A stretch of 64,000 nt of DNA from Allopusillimonas ginsengisoli (GTDB lineage Bacteria; Pseudomonadota; Gammaproteobacteria; Burkholderiales; Burkholderiaceae_B), in NCBI GenBank assembly GCA_005239165.1, contig RAPG01000003.1, forward strand, positions 1 through 64,000, written 5' to 3'. The notes under the pieces were generated by a model. It had not been told where the DNA came from, made no database searches, and worked only from the letters and a program-made list of their open reading frames with translations. Shown here in pieces: positions 53,713-63,071 of this stretch (the first letter of the stretch is position 1; each line of letters starts with the position of its first letter). Made by a program: the position numbers and the translations under genes.

Positions 53713-55160
53713 ATGCTGCACATTTATAACACCCTTTCCCGCACCAAAGAGCCGCTAAAAACCGCAGAGCCGGGTAAAGTGCGCATGTATGTGTGCGGCA
53801 TGACTGTCTACGATTTCTGTCATCTGGGTCACGCACGCATGCTGGTCAGTTTTGACGTGGTGCAGCGCTGGTTGCGTGCCAGTGGGTATGCGGTAACTTA
53901 TGTCCGCAATATCACTGATATCGATGACAAGATCATTCGACGTGCGGTTCAGACCAATCGCCGTCTGGGCGAAGTGACACGCTTTTACATTGATGCCATG
54001 CATGCCGACGAGCAGGCTCTGGGGGTTGCTCCACCTGACGCCGAACCGCGCGCCACCGAACATGTGGGTGACATGCTCTCCATTATTTCGCGTCTTGAAG
54101 ATAAAGGCCTGGCCTATCAGTCCGATGATGGCGATGTCAATTTTGCAGTGCGCAACTTTCCAGGCTACGGCAAACTTTCCGGGCGCTCTCTTGACGACCT
54201 GCGTGCGGGCGAGCGTGTCGCTGTGTCTGCGGGCAAGCACGATCCGCTTGATTTTGTGCTCTGGAAGGCCGCCAAGGCCGACGAGCCGCCCGAGTCAAAA
54301 TGGGATTCTGCCTATGGGCAAGGCCGCCCGGGCTGGCATATTGAGTGCTCGGCCATGAGCAAAGCATTGCTGGGCATGCCGCTTGATATACACGGTGGTG
54401 GGCCTGACCTGAAGTTTCCGCATCACGAAAACGAGATCGCCCAGTCTGAAGGGGCGTTTGGGGGGGCGCTGGCGTCTGTCTGGATGCATTGCGGTCCGCT
54501 CATGGTTGATGCCGATAAAATGTCGAAGTCGTTGGGCAACTTCCGTACCATACGGGCGACGATTGCAGCCGATGCCAGTCTGCCCGACAATCAGTCAAGC
54601 TACGAAGCCAACCCTCGCGAAGCCGAAATGCTGCGTTTTTTCATCGTGCGCAATCACTACCGCAGCCTGCAAAACTACACACCTGATAACCTTCTCGATG
54701 CCCAGAACGCGCTCGACCGTCTGTACCAGGCATTGCAGAACGTGCCGCCGGCCAAGGTCGATATCAACTGGGAGCACCCTTCGGCTCAAGCCTTCCGGCA
54801 GGCCATGGACGACGACTTCAATAGTTCCGGCGCGGTTGCAGTGCTATTTGAGCTGGCCTCAGAAGCCAATCGCAGTGGTTCGGCCGAAGCATCTGGTTTG
54901 CTGCGTGCGCTTGGCGGTCTTCTTGGTTTGCTGCAAAGCGACCCAGCCGCCTATCTCAGGTCGGCCAGCCGCTACCAGCGCGGCGCTGCCGCTGCCTCTT
55001 CGCTGTCGGCCGACGGCATTGACGCGCTCGTCGCAGCCCGCAGCGAAGCGAAAAAGCACGTGATTTCGCCGAGGCAGACCGTATTCGCGATGTGCTTCAC
55101 GCAGAGGGCATAGAGCTTGAAGATAAACCGGGTGGCATTACGCAATGGCGTCGGGCATAA
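53713..55160 (+). CDS. cysS: Cysteinyl-tRNA synthetase, frame interrupted near the 3' end
   Basis: CysS attaches Cys to tRNA-Cys. HIGH-like motif [14 protein letters not shown], zinc ligands including C28 and WHIECSAMS, and KMSKSLGN are intact. The start 53713 ([15 protein letters not shown]) fits the family. In the reading frame, similarity ends at SEAKK and a stop follows at 55113. The next frame continues with [20 protein letters not shown] and ends in GGITQWRRA at 55160, which is the normal C terminus. One base is missing from the AAAAA run at 55051-55055. A -1 slip on AAA AAG would also restore it. Confidence 0.92.
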
Positions 55161-55174
55161 AAATGGGGGAGGTA

Positions 55175-55819
55175 ATGTCGCAAAGTCTAGATACTCTCGA
55201 AAAACCGGGTTTTTGGGACGAGGCAACCACTCATCTGAAAGGCCGTGATCGTATACTCAAAAAACTTATACCGCGGCACGAAAGCGAGTGGCTTGGGCCT
55301 TCAACCACGCCTTTCATCACTCTGGCGCGAGCCATTGTCGGGCATCAAATTTCTGTAAAATCGGCAGACACCATGTGGAAGCGCTTTACAGACGCCTGTG
55401 GGCGCCAGCCATCACCGCGCAGCGTCATGGTGGTGGCCGAAACCGATATCAGCCATACTGGGCTCTCTAAACGCAAAGCAGAGTACATTCTCGATCTTGC
55501 AGTGCATTTTGCTGAAAAAAAGGTTGTGCCGTCACGCTGGCAAACCATGGAAGACGAGGCTGTCGTTGCAGAGCTGTGCTCAATTCGTGGAATAGGGCGC
55601 TGGACTGCCGAGATGTTTCTTATTTTCAACCTGCAGCGACCTGACATCCTACCGCTTGACGATGCAAGTCTGCTAAAGGCAATTTCGTTACACTACTTCA
55701 GTGGCGAGCCCGTTTCGCGCTTCGAGGCACGAGAAGTGGCACAGGCCTGGGCACCGTGGCGCACGGTGGCAACCTGGTACTTGTGGCGCAGTCTCGACCC
55801 CGCCTGCGTGCGTTACTGA
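55175..55819 (+). CDS. alkA: DNA-3-methyladenine glycosylase II
   Basis: A 214-residue HhH-GPD glycosylase that removes alkylated purines. FITLARAIVGHQISVKSADTMW, the helix-hairpin-helix LCSIRGIGRWTAEMFLIF and the catalytic Asp in LPLDDASL are present. Start 55175 (MSQSLDTL) has GGGGGAGG just upstream; 55163 and 55145 are alternative starts. It lies between cysS and accA on the same strand, and no Ada regulator is near. Confidence 0.92.
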   Translation: MSQSLDTLEKPGFWDEATTHLKGRDRILKKLIPRHESEWLGPSTTPFITLARAIVGHQISVKSADTMWKRFTDACGRQPSPRSVMVVAETDISHTGLSKRKAEYILDLAVHFAEKKVVPSRWQTMEDEAVVAELCSIRGIGRWTAEMFLIFNLQRPDILPLDDASLLKAISLHYFSGEPVSRFEAREVAQAWAPWRTVATWYLWRSLDPACVRY

Positions 55820-55852
55820 CTATGCAAGCCTCTATCTGGAACCCTGGATCTT

Positions 55853-56815
55853 ATGCGTAATACATACCTGGAATTCGAACAGCCGCTGGCCGAACTTGAA
55901 AACAAGATCGAAGAACTCCGATTTGTTCAGACTGATTCAGCTGTTGATATCTCTGAAGAAGTCGGGCGCCTGCAGCAAAAGAACCAGACGCTCGCCAAAA
56001 GCATTTATGCCAAGCTCACGCCATGGCAAACCGCACTGGTAGCGCGACACCCGCAGCGTCCCTATACGCTCGATTATGTGCGTGAAATCTTTACTGATTT
56101 TCACGAACTGCACGGCGACCGCATGTATGCCGACGACTTGTCCATTGTAGGTGGGCTGGCTCGCTTTAATGGCATGCCCTGCATGGTTATCGGGCATCAG
56201 AAAGGCCGCGACACCAAAGAGCGTGCCATGCGCAACTTTGGCATGCCCAAGCCCGAGGGCTATCGCAAGGCCTTGCGTCTTATGCGGCTCGCCGAAAAAT
56301 TCCGGCTACCCATTTTTACTTTTGTTGATACCCCGGGTGCATACCCAGGCATTGGTGCCGAAGAACGTGGCCAGTCTGAAGCCATTGGCCATAATCTGTA
56401 TGCAATGGCTGAGCTTAAGGTGCCCATTGTCGTTACTATTATTGGTGAAGGCGGATCAGGCGGCGCCTTGGCTCTCGCCGTCGGCGATGTGGTCATGATG
56501 CTTCAGTATGCAACCTATGCCGTCATTTCACCTGAGGGTTGCGCGTCTATTTTGTGGCGTAGTCCCGATAAGGCCTCGGTGGCTGCCGAAGCCCTTGCCA
56601 TTACCGCGCCGCGCCTCAAAGAACTCGGTCTTGTTGACCGCATCGTCAACGAACCAGTAGGGGGTGCGCATCGTGACCCTTCCATGATGGCGCGCCAGCT
56701 TAATCGCGCCCTGGCCGATGCCCTAAGACAGGTATCAGGCATGGAGCCCGATGAGCTTATCGAGCACAGGCTCGAACGACTCATGTCATACGGTCGCTTC
56801 CAGGAAACGCACTAG
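55853..56815 (+). CDS. accA: Acetyl-CoA carboxylase carboxyltransferase alpha subunit
   Basis: A 320-residue subunit of acetyl-CoA carboxylase, which makes malonyl-Co[22 protein letters not shown] at the start, then [55 protein letters not shown] and [14 protein letters not shown] are typical. Crotonase fold, cytoplasmic. It lies 33 bases after alkA and is followed by tilS with an 8-base gap. Confidence 0.97.
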   Translation: MRNTYLEFEQPLAELENKIEELRFVQTDSAVDISEEVGRLQQKNQTLAKSIYAKLTPWQTALVARHPQRPYTLDYVREIFTDFHELHGDRMYADDLSIVGGLARFNGMPCMVIGHQKGRDTKERAMRNFGMPKPEGYRKALRLMRLAEKFRLPIFTFVDTPGAYPGIGAEERGQSEAIGHNLYAMAELKVPIVVTIIGEGGSGGALALAVGDVVMMLQYATYAVISPEGCASILWRSPDKASVAAEALAITAPRLKELGLVDRIVNEPVGGAHRDPSMMARQLNRALADALRQVSGMEPDELIEHRLERLMSYGRFQETH

Positions 56816-56822
56816 GCCATCC

Positions 56823-57842
56823 ATGGGTACCGACGACCTCTCGAAGGCGTTTGGTGACGCATCCATCTTAAAAGCCATTGGCGCGGCGCTCGATGGCTTG
56901 CCAGAGCGCCCGCTACGGTTTGCCGTCGCATTAAGCGGCGGTGCCGATTCCGCGATGCTGGCCGCACATGCTGCGCTAGTAGCCCAGCAGCGTGGCATTG
57001 AACTTCATTGTTTTCATGTTCACCATGGCTTGCAAAGGCATGCCGATGCGTGGCAGACGCACGTGCATGATCTCTGCCAGCTCTTGCATGTAGCGTGCCA
57101 CAGCGTTTGCATAGAGGTTAATGATGCAAGTCGCGACGGCATTGAATCTGCCGCACGAGACGCACGCTATGCAGCGCTGGCGGGTCTGGCTGAACATGCG
57201 GGTGTTGACACCATTATGCTGGCTCATCATCGCAACGATCAGGCCGAAACCGTGCTGTTGCGTCTGTTGCGTGGGGCTGGCCCCACTGGGCTTGCTGCCA
57301 TGGCACCCGAATCGCTGCGCCAGGGCTTCAGATATCTGCGCCCATTGCTAGATATTGATCGTGCCCACATTCTGGCGCAGGCCGAGCGCTTTTCACAGCT
57401 TACTGGCTGGCGGCCTGTGCATGACCCAACAAATAGCGATGACGCCTACACCCGCGCTGCTGTGCGTGAGCGTCTTGCCCCTCAACTGAATGAACGCTGG
57501 CCCGGCTGGCAAAGCATACTGGCGCGGCATGCCCGGCTCAGTGCAGAAACGGCCCTGGTGCTTGACGAAGTGGCGAGCCACGATTTTGCCGGACTTGAAC
57601 CAGACCATGCGAAGCATAGTTTCTCATTAGCCGCATGGCGCAGGCTGTCAGCACCTCGTCAGGCTCTGGCGCTGCGCTATTGGTTGGCGCAGGCGGGGCT
57701 GCGCATGCCCAGCGACGCGCGTCTGCACGATTTAATGCGGCAGATGCGCGGCTTGCATGCTCTGGGCCATGATCGTCAGATGCGTGTCAAGCACGGGGGG
57801 CACTTTGTGTGCTGCATTCGTGGGCGCGTGTTTATCGAGTAA
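56823..57842 (+). CDS. tilS: tRNA(Ile)-lysidine synthase
   Basis: A 339-residue enzyme that makes lysidine at C34 of tRNA-Ile(CAU). The ATP motif FAVALSGGADSAMLAAHAA is near the N terminus, then HVHHGLQRHAD and LAHHRNDQAETVLLRLLRGA. Length is typical for the short form without the third C-terminal domain found in E. coli. The start 56823 is 8 bases after the accA stop. Essential gene. Confidence 0.94.
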   Translation: MGTDDLSKAFGDASILKAIGAALDGLPERPLRFAVALSGGADSAMLAAHAALVAQQRGIELHCFHVHHGLQRHADAWQTHVHDLCQLLHVACHSVCIEVNDASRDGIESAARDARYAALAGLAEHAGVDTIMLAHHRNDQAETVLLRLLRGAGPTGLAAMAPESLRQGFRYLRPLLDIDRAHILAQAERFSQLTGWRPVHDPTNSDDAYTRAAVRERLAPQLNERWPGWQSILARHARLSAETALVLDEVASHDFAGLEPDHAKHSFSLAAWRRLSAPRQALALRYWLAQAGLRMPSDARLHDLMRQMRGLHALGHDRQMRVKHGGHFVCCIRGRVFIE

Positions 57843-58162
57843 CCTGCCGCTCAAGCACGCGTCTGGTATATCGATGCAAGGCCGCCATCTTCTGACGCCC
57901 AAGACTACGCAAAACCTTGAGCGTAATCTTCTTACGCCTAAGACTACTCAGAGCCTTGAGCGTGATCCTCTGATATCCAACACTACCCAGAATCTTGGCC
58001 GTGGATTGCGCCCGTTACATTACTGCTTCTCACCAGTCCTGTTAAAACGCGTTAAAATAGTCCGTTTTGCCCGTCTGCGTAGCGATTTGGCGTTTTACGC
58101 TGTCGTTGACGATGCGCGGATCTGGTCTTGGCAACACGTCAACCATTAACGCAGAGTAAAAG
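57843..58162 (+). other. Intergenic stretch upstream of lysC
   Basis: 320 bases with three 39-bp tandem repeats (57889-58005) and no recognised gene. A possible short frame starts at the ATG at 57874 and covers the repeats (13-residue units, LLTPKTTQNLERN). The lysC promoter probably lies in the AT-rich gttaaaacgcgttaaaata (58041-58060). Confidence 0.45.
57889..58005. repeat. Three 39-bp tandem repeats
   Basis: Units at 57889-57927, 57928-57966 and 57967-58005. The first two are about 85% identical, the third is more diverged. Unit length is a multiple of 3, and the plus frame has no stop across them (LLTPKTTQNLERN, LLTPKTTQSLERD, PLISNTTQNLGRG). Confidence 0.85.
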
Positions 58163-59428
58163 ATGTCCCTGATTGTTCAAAAATATGGCGGTACGTCGAT
58201 GGGCTCGGTTGAGCGCATTCAGAACGTCGCTCGCCGCGTGGCCAAATGGCATGCCGCCGGGCACCAGGTTGTGGTCGTGCCGTCGGCAATGTCCGGCGAG
58301 ACCAACCGCCTGCTCGGCCTTGCGAAAGAGCTTTCTCCGCAACCCGACACCCGCGAACTCGATATGCTCGCCAGCACTGGTGAGCAGGCAAGCAGTGCGC
58401 TATTGGCCATGGCCTTGATGGCACAGGGCGTTGCGGCGCGCAGCTATACGGGGTGGCAGGTGCCGATTCGTACTGACTCAAGCTACACCCGTGCGCGCAT
58501 CCGCTCCATTGACGACGTTCGCATTCGTACCGATCTTGACGCTGGCAGGGTGGTTATCGTCACCGGCTTTCAGGGTGTTGACGACGAGGGCAATATCACT
58601 ACACTGGGTCGTGGCGGTTCTGATACCTCCGCCGTGGCCGTGGCCGCAGCAATGCAGGCTGACGAATGCCTTATTTTTACCGACGTTGACGGTGTGTACA
58701 CCACCGATCCTCGTGTGGTGGCAGACGCCCGGCGACTTAATGTGGTCTCGTTCGAAGAAATGCTCGAGCTGGCATCGCTGGGTTCTAAGGTATTGCAGAT
58801 TCGTTCGGTCGAGTTTGCGGGCAAGTTCAAGGTGCCAGTGCGCGTACTGTCATCATTAACCGACCCCCTGATTTCGCTCGATGAAGAAATGGCTTCGGGC
58901 ACACTGATTACTTTCGAGGAAGATAGAAAAATGGAATCTGCCGTCGTATCGGGTATTGCCTTCAGCCGCGATGAAGCCAAGATTACCCTGCTTTCCGTCC
59001 CTGACACACCGGGTGTTGCATATTCGATCCTGGGGCCGGTCGCTGCCGCCAACATTGACGTCGATACCATCGTGCAAAACCAGTCTGTGCGCGGTACAAC
59101 CGACTTCTCATTTACGGTAAACCGCAACGATTTTGCACGCGCACTTGAGTTGCTTAAAAACCAGGTTGGGCCTGCAGTCGGTGCCGCCGACATCGTGCCT
59201 GATGAAAATGTGTGCAAGGTTTCCATCGTCGGCATTGGTATGCGCAGCCACGTTGGCGTAGCCAGCCTGATGTTCCGTACGCTGTCCGAAGAGGGCATCA
59301 ATATACAAATGATCAGCACCAGCGAGATCAAAACCTCGGTCATTATCAACGACAAGTACATGGAGCTTGCCGTGCGCGCGCTGCACAAGGCTTTTGGTCT
59401 TGACCAGGAAACGCCTGCCGTCATTTAA
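58163..59428 (+). CDS. lysC: Aspartokinase
   Basis: A 421-residue monofunctional aspartate kinase, first enzyme of lysine/threonine/methionine synthesis. VQKYGGTSMGSVERIQNVA at the start, FQGVDDEGNITTLGRGGSDTS and EMLELASLGSKVLQIRSVE are in the kinase part; two ACT domains follow (ITLLSVPDTPGVAYSILGPV, VSIVGIGMRSHVGVASLMF), so feedback regulation by lysine and/or threonine is expected. Start 58163 has GAGTAAAAG upstream. Confidence 0.97.
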   Translation: MSLIVQKYGGTSMGSVERIQNVARRVAKWHAAGHQVVVVPSAMSGETNRLLGLAKELSPQPDTRELDMLASTGEQASSALLAMALMAQGVAARSYTGWQVPIRTDSSYTRARIRSIDDVRIRTDLDAGRVVIVTGFQGVDDEGNITTLGRGGSDTSAVAVAAAMQADECLIFTDVDGVYTTDPRVVADARRLNVVSFEEMLELASLGSKVLQIRSVEFAGKFKVPVRVLSSLTDPLISLDEEMASGTLITFEEDRKMESAVVSGIAFSRDEAKITLLSVPDTPGVAYSILGPVAAANIDVDTIVQNQSVRGTTDFSFTVNRNDFARALELLKNQVGPAVGAADIVPDENVCKVSIVGIGMRSHVGVASLMFRTLSEEGINIQMISTSEIKTSVIINDKYMELAVRALHKAFGLDQETPAVI

Positions 59429-59532
59429 GTGTCTGACATGCGTTGGCCGCAGAAACCTGCCGCCATCCATGCAAACATACAGGGGCCATCAAGCCAGCTT
59501 GAAAATATCGTGCTAGAATGGCGACCTGTTTC

Positions 59533-59625
59533 GGAGACGTGGCCGAGTGGTTGAAGGTACTCCCCTGCTAAGGGAGCATACGGCTTATACCCGTATCGAG
59601 GGTTCGAATCCCTCCGTCTCCGCCA
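59533..59625 (+). tRNA. tRNA-Ser (anticodon GCT)
   Basis: A 93-base tRNA with CCA encoded: acceptor GGAGACG (59533-59539) pairs with CGTCTCC (59615-59621), discriminator G, CCA 59623-59625. Anticodon loop CTGCTAA carries GCT at 59567-59569; a long variable arm (cggcttatacccg) is typical for Ser. The T arm is gagggttcgaatccctc. Confidence 0.96.
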
Positions 59626-59658
59626 ATTAGTTGTATACGGCAGTTGATATCAGTATAG

Positions 59659-59692
59659 AAACCCGCATGTTTAAACGCATTGCGGGTTTTTT
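59659..59692 (+). terminator. Rho-independent terminator after tRNA-Ser
   Basis: AAACCCGCA (59659-59667) pairs with TGCGGGTTT (59681-59689), loop of 13 bases, followed by a T-run. It ends the lysC-tRNA transcript or the tRNA transcript. Confidence 0.85.
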
Positions 59693-59839
59693 GTTGTCTA
59701 CATCTGTAGACACCGGTGTATCGGCATACAGGATATGCTGGGAGCATATTGGGGATATAGGCAGTACTCTCAGAGCGGATACCCCCTTAATAAGGTAGAG
59801 CCCACTTGCTAAGTTGGTCGTTATTCAGTAAATTTCGTT

Positions 59840-60217
59840 TTGTACCGCCCACGGCCTTGCTTGCCTGAACTTTTAGTAGGTAAGCCTAGCCCGTGGGCAT
59901 TTTTGTGTTTGCAACAAAATTGTAACGATCGCTGGAGCTGTTTTGAGGACGCGTATTGCGATTTTGTGCCTGCTGCAAAACTCGCAAGAACAAATGGCGT
60001 GGATTTTGTGCTTGATGCGATGCGCAATCCAATTGATCCGTCCTTGTTTGAGCATATAGATGGGTTGGTAAATTTTGATATTGTTTCAATCCTGAAAAAA
60101 GTTGTAGGCCAGGATCCCGACGTCACGCCTAAATGGTGGGCCGAAGGTGAACAACAGCCGGCATCAAGTAAAAACGTACGCAGAAGAAGGCCAGGCCGAA
60201 GGCTGTTGGGCGGGTAA
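59840..60217 (+). CDS. Hypothetical protein downstream of the tRNA
   Basis: A 125-residue frame that starts with TTG at best and has no good ribosome binding site. The middle looks protein-like (DFVPAAKLARTNGVDFVLDAMR, FEHIDGLVNFDIVSILKKVVGQDPDVTPKWWAEGE). The end is Arg-rich and probably not real. It sits in the space behind a tRNA gene, a common place for island remnants. It could be a fragment of a longer gene. Family not recognised. Confidence 0.35.
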   Translation: MYRPRPCLPELLVGKPSPWAFLCLQQNCNDRWSCFEDAYCDFVPAAKLARTNGVDFVLDAMRNPIDPSLFEHIDGLVNFDIVSILKKVVGQDPDVTPKWWAEGEQQPASSKNVRRRRPGRRLLGG

Positions 60218-60242
60218 TCCCTCCGCGATTCCCGGGGCGCTT

Positions 60243-60302
60243 CACAACCACAACCACAACTACAAGCACAAGCACAAGCACAAGCACAAGCACAAGCACA
60301 AG
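60243..60302. repeat. Hexanucleotide microsatellite
   Basis: Ten hexamers in a row: CACAAC three times (60243-60260), TACAAG once and CACAAG six times (60267-60302). A plus frame reads HNHNHNYKHKHKHKHKHKHK across it. It lies between the tRNA-linked frame and the end of the IclR gene. Confidence 0.9.
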
Positions 60303-60364
60303 ATTCAAATCGAAAACACGCTCGAGCGCTTTGCGGAACCGTGCTGCCTGTTGCGATGTGGAGC

Positions 60365-61177
60365 CTAGTATTTGACGCCTAGTCGGCACTGTTCCGAATA
60401 CTGGTGTCCAATACTTTCCGCTTGCTCCTGCATGAGGTGTACCACTTCGGGGAGACGCTCGGCCGTCAGGCGGTCCGCCATGGCGGTAATCGTCAGTGCC
60501 GCCAAGGGCTCACCCGCTATGCTGAGCACTGGAACAGCAACGGCTCTGGTATGCGCCATGACACCGGCGCTGGTATAGGCATAACCGTGTTTACGCGCCT
60601 TGGACACGCGTTCCAGCAAGGCGCCCACGGCTAAGCGATGGAATGCGAGCCGTTCGCTGTTGGCTTGCATAATGGGGCCAATCTCGTCTTCCGTCAGGCA
60701 TGACAACAGCATTACGCCAGACACGCCAACCCCAAGCGGTCGGCGAGCGCCCACGTCAATAGAAAGCACCTGAATGGGGTGGTGACCCGTTTGCCGGCCT
60801 ATGCAGATTGAATCCAGTCCACGGCGAATGCTGATGAAGGCGGTATCGCCAACGTTTTGTGCGAGCTGCGCAAGGCCGGTTGCAGCGATAGACATTAGTG
60901 GAAATCTGCGGGTCCGTGCAATGCCTAGTAGGGTAATCTCTGGCCCGATCCGATAGCGGCGCGAGAGATCATCCTGCTCGACTGCTCCTTCGGCTTGCAA
61001 TGTCTTCAGAATTCTATGTACGGTTGGCCGGTTCAGTCCGGACATTTGTACTACATCCGTCAGGCGTACCCCCAGTTCCTGTCCGCACGCAATTAGTCGA
61101 AGCACCTGCATCGCGCGTGCAACTGTCTGGCTGCCGCCAGCCGTTGTACGTTTTTCTGGTTCAATTCCGCTCTTCAT
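60365..61177 (-). CDS. IclR-family transcriptional regulator
   Basis: A 270-residue regulator: winged helix (VARAMQVLRLIACGQELG, LTDVVQMSGLNRPTVHRILKTL; residues 18-65) and an IclR effector domain (LGVGVSGVMLLSCLTEDEIG, HGYAYTSAGVMAHTRAVAVPVLS). It overlaps the flavin reductase gene by 4 bases (ATGA), so it is made from the same transcript, and it probably controls the divergent Bug operon through the GTCC-N7-GGAC sites at 61874 and 61984. Confidence 0.93.
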   Translation of the reverse strand: MKSGIEPEKRTTAGGSQTVARAMQVLRLIACGQELGVRLTDVVQMSGLNRPTVHRILKTLQAEGAVEQDDLSRRYRIGPEITLLGIARTRRFPLMSIAATGLAQLAQNVGDTAFISIRRGLDSICIGRQTGHHPIQVLSIDVGARRPLGVGVSGVMLLSCLTEDEIGPIMQANSERLAFHRLAVGALLERVSKARKHGYAYTSAGVMAHTRAVAVPVLSIAGEPLAALTITAMADRLTAERLPEVVHLMQEQAESIGHQYSEQCRLGVKY

Positions 61178-61812
61178 TTTTCGGGTCCAGCACTGCCCAT
61201 GACCGCCTTTGCGGTTTGCTGTATGCGCTGCAGGGTGATGATCTCTCCCAAATGCGCATAATTCGGGCCGCCCAGTCGACAGATAGGGCGAAGGCTGCGA
61301 GTGTCTATCTTGCCGTCGTGGATAATTTCATCCTGTACATGCAGTGCCATCACTTCCCCAACGTAAAACTCAGCGCCGGTTTGACCAAACGGCGTAACTG
61401 AATGAAGCCGGCACTCAAGGCTGACGGGCACCGTTGCCAAGCGAGGGGTAGAGATCGTTTCTGAAGGAAGCGTTTGAAGTCCCAGTAGTTCTACTTCGCT
61501 GACCTCGGCATCGTACTCGATCGCGCTTTGATGCAGGGGAAGCAGAAAGTCTTCATTGGCAATATTGATCACAAATTCCCTGGTGTCGTGGATGTTTTTT
61601 CCGGTGTCCTTGCGTACGCCAGCTTTGCGTCCGATATTTACACCGATCATGGGAGGCTTGTTAGACACGATGGTGTAGCAACTGAAGGGTGCGACGTTAA
61701 CCACGCCTTCGACAGATCGAGTGCTGACCCAAGCAATGGGCCGTGGCACAACAATACCGGTCATGAGTTTGTAGGTTTGCTCGGGATTTAGCGATGAAGT
61801 AAGAATTTTCAT
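61174..61812 (-). CDS. Flavin reductase-like FMN-binding protein
   Basis: A 212-residue FMN-binding split-barrel protein: TGIVVPRPIAWVSTRSVEGVVN, FSCYTIVSNKPPMIGVNIG, NIHDTREFVINIANED are the usual marks. Members reduce flavins for a partner monooxygenase or act on small aromatics themselves. The start at 61812 is chosen because the family starts near MKILTSSLNPEQTYKL. It is divergent from the Bug receptor and transcribed with the IclR gene. Confidence 0.9.
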   Translation of the reverse strand: MKILTSSLNPEQTYKLMTGIVVPRPIAWVSTRSVEGVVNVAPFSCYTIVSNKPPMIGVNIGRKAGVRKDTGKNIHDTREFVINIANEDFLLPLHQSAIEYDAEVSEVELLGLQTLPSETISTPRLATVPVSLECRLHSVTPFGQTGAEFYVGEVMALHVQDEIIHDGKIDTRSLRPICRLGGPNYAHLGEIITLQRIQQTAKAVMGSAGPEK

Positions 61813-61873
61813 GTCATCTATGCGAAAGAATGAGTAGGCACGGGATATCAACTGCACATTATTTAGTACAAAT

Positions 61874-62000
61874 GTCCATATATAGGACCAACAGTTAAAG
61901 TTCCATCGTCGATAAATTATGCTTGCAATGCCACCTGAATGCTATTCGAACAGCAGGTGGTTTATTTCTACCGCCCAGATAAGTCCGATATTTGGACTTT
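61874..62000. promoter_or_regulatory. Two GTCC-N7-GGAC operator-like palindromes
   Basis: Site 1: GTCC-ATATATA-GGAC (61874-61888). Site 2: AAGTCC-GATATTT-GGACTT (61982-62000). Both lie in the shared intergenic region of divergent transcripts, with the same half-sites and the same 7-base AT-rich spacer, as expected of binding sites for the dimeric IclR regulator encoded here. Centre-to-centre distance is 110 bp. Confidence 0.65.
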
Positions 62001-62073
62001 TATGCATAGTGCATATTGGCGTCAGCACGCGTGATTGCTATCTTGAATAGATAATTTTTCGTGGAGAGACAAT

Positions 62074-63036
62074 ATGAACATACGCGCACTTGCACTAGCA
62101 GTACTGGCATCCGTCACGGTTTCCGTCCATGCGGCTGATTGGCCCGACAAAACCGTACGAATTGTTGTGCCCTACCCGCCGGGTGGTAACGTCGATGTTG
62201 CAGCGCGCATCATTGCCCCAGGGCTCGAAAAAGAGTTTGGCCAGACATTTGTAGTTGAAAATCGAGCGGGGGCTGGTGGTTTGATTGCGGGTGAGTATGT
62301 TGCACGCGCCGAGCCGGATGGCAGCACGCTGTTCATGGCCGCTAATGGCCCCTTGTTGTTCAGCCCCATTATTTTCAATCGGCCGGTCTACCACTGGAAG
62401 ACGGACTTTGCGCCAATTAGTACTGTGTCGCTTACACCGATGGTGATGCAAGTCAGTCCTTCGCTAAAGGTCGACAGCTTTGCTGCGTTTATCGACTATG
62501 CCAAGAAAAATCCAGGAAAACTGAATATGGCTTCGCCGGGGGCGGGTACGTCTAACCATCTGATGAGCGAAATGCTGCAAAAGAAAACGGGGGCGAAATG
62601 GTTGACGGTGCACTATAAGGGCAATGCGCCCGCAACGACAGATTTGATCGGTGGTCAGGTGGATTTCAACTTCGATCAAGTTTCTGTAGCGTTGCCCTTC
62701 ATTAAGGAAGGCAAGCTCAAACCGTTGGCGGTCACATCCGCTAAACGAGTGCCATCGCTGCCTGATGTGCCCACTATGGAAGAGGTGGGTCTGGATGGCC
62801 TGGTTGCCTACACGTTTACTGGCCTGCTGGCTCCAAACGGAACACCGGATGACGTTATACAGCGTCTGAGCGCAGCCCTGAAAACAATTCTGGCGCAACC
62901 CGAAATAATTGAGAAGTTTCAGAAACTGGGCGCTGAAGCGCATAGTGCGACGCCTCAGGACTTCCAGGCGTATCTGGAGACGGAAGATAAGCGTTGGGTG
63001 CCGATTATCGAACAGGCGGGCATCACTGCCAAATAA
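62074..63036 (+). CDS. Bug/TctC-family periplasmic substrate-binding receptor
   Basis: A 320-residue exported protein with signal peptide MNIRALALAVLASVTVSVHA, then WPDKTVRIVVPYPPGGNVDV, FVVENRAGAGGLIAGEYVA, LNMASPGAGTSNHLMSEML, PDVPTMEEVGLDGL. It binds an organic acid and probably feeds the catabolic genes that follow. GGAGAG precedes the ATG. It is the first gene of an operon with ridA and the amidohydrolase. Confidence 0.94.
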   Translation: MNIRALALAVLASVTVSVHAADWPDKTVRIVVPYPPGGNVDVAARIIAPGLEKEFGQTFVVENRAGAGGLIAGEYVARAEPDGSTLFMAANGPLLFSPIIFNRPVYHWKTDFAPISTVSLTPMVMQVSPSLKVDSFAAFIDYAKKNPGKLNMASPGAGTSNHLMSEMLQKKTGAKWLTVHYKGNAPATTDLIGGQVDFNFDQVSVALPFIKEGKLKPLAVTSAKRVPSLPDVPTMEEVGLDGLVAYTFTGLLAPNGTPDDVIQRLSAALKTILAQPEIIEKFQKLGAEAHSATPQDFQAYLETEDKRWVPIIEQAGITAK

Positions 63037-63071
63037 AGCACGCCTCAATCCTCTACTGATAAGCATAGTTT

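Noticed and set aside
60129..60389. Minus-strand frame with a Leu-Val repeat
   Set aside because: The repeat is the reverse of the hexanucleotide microsatellite; no start context or family features.
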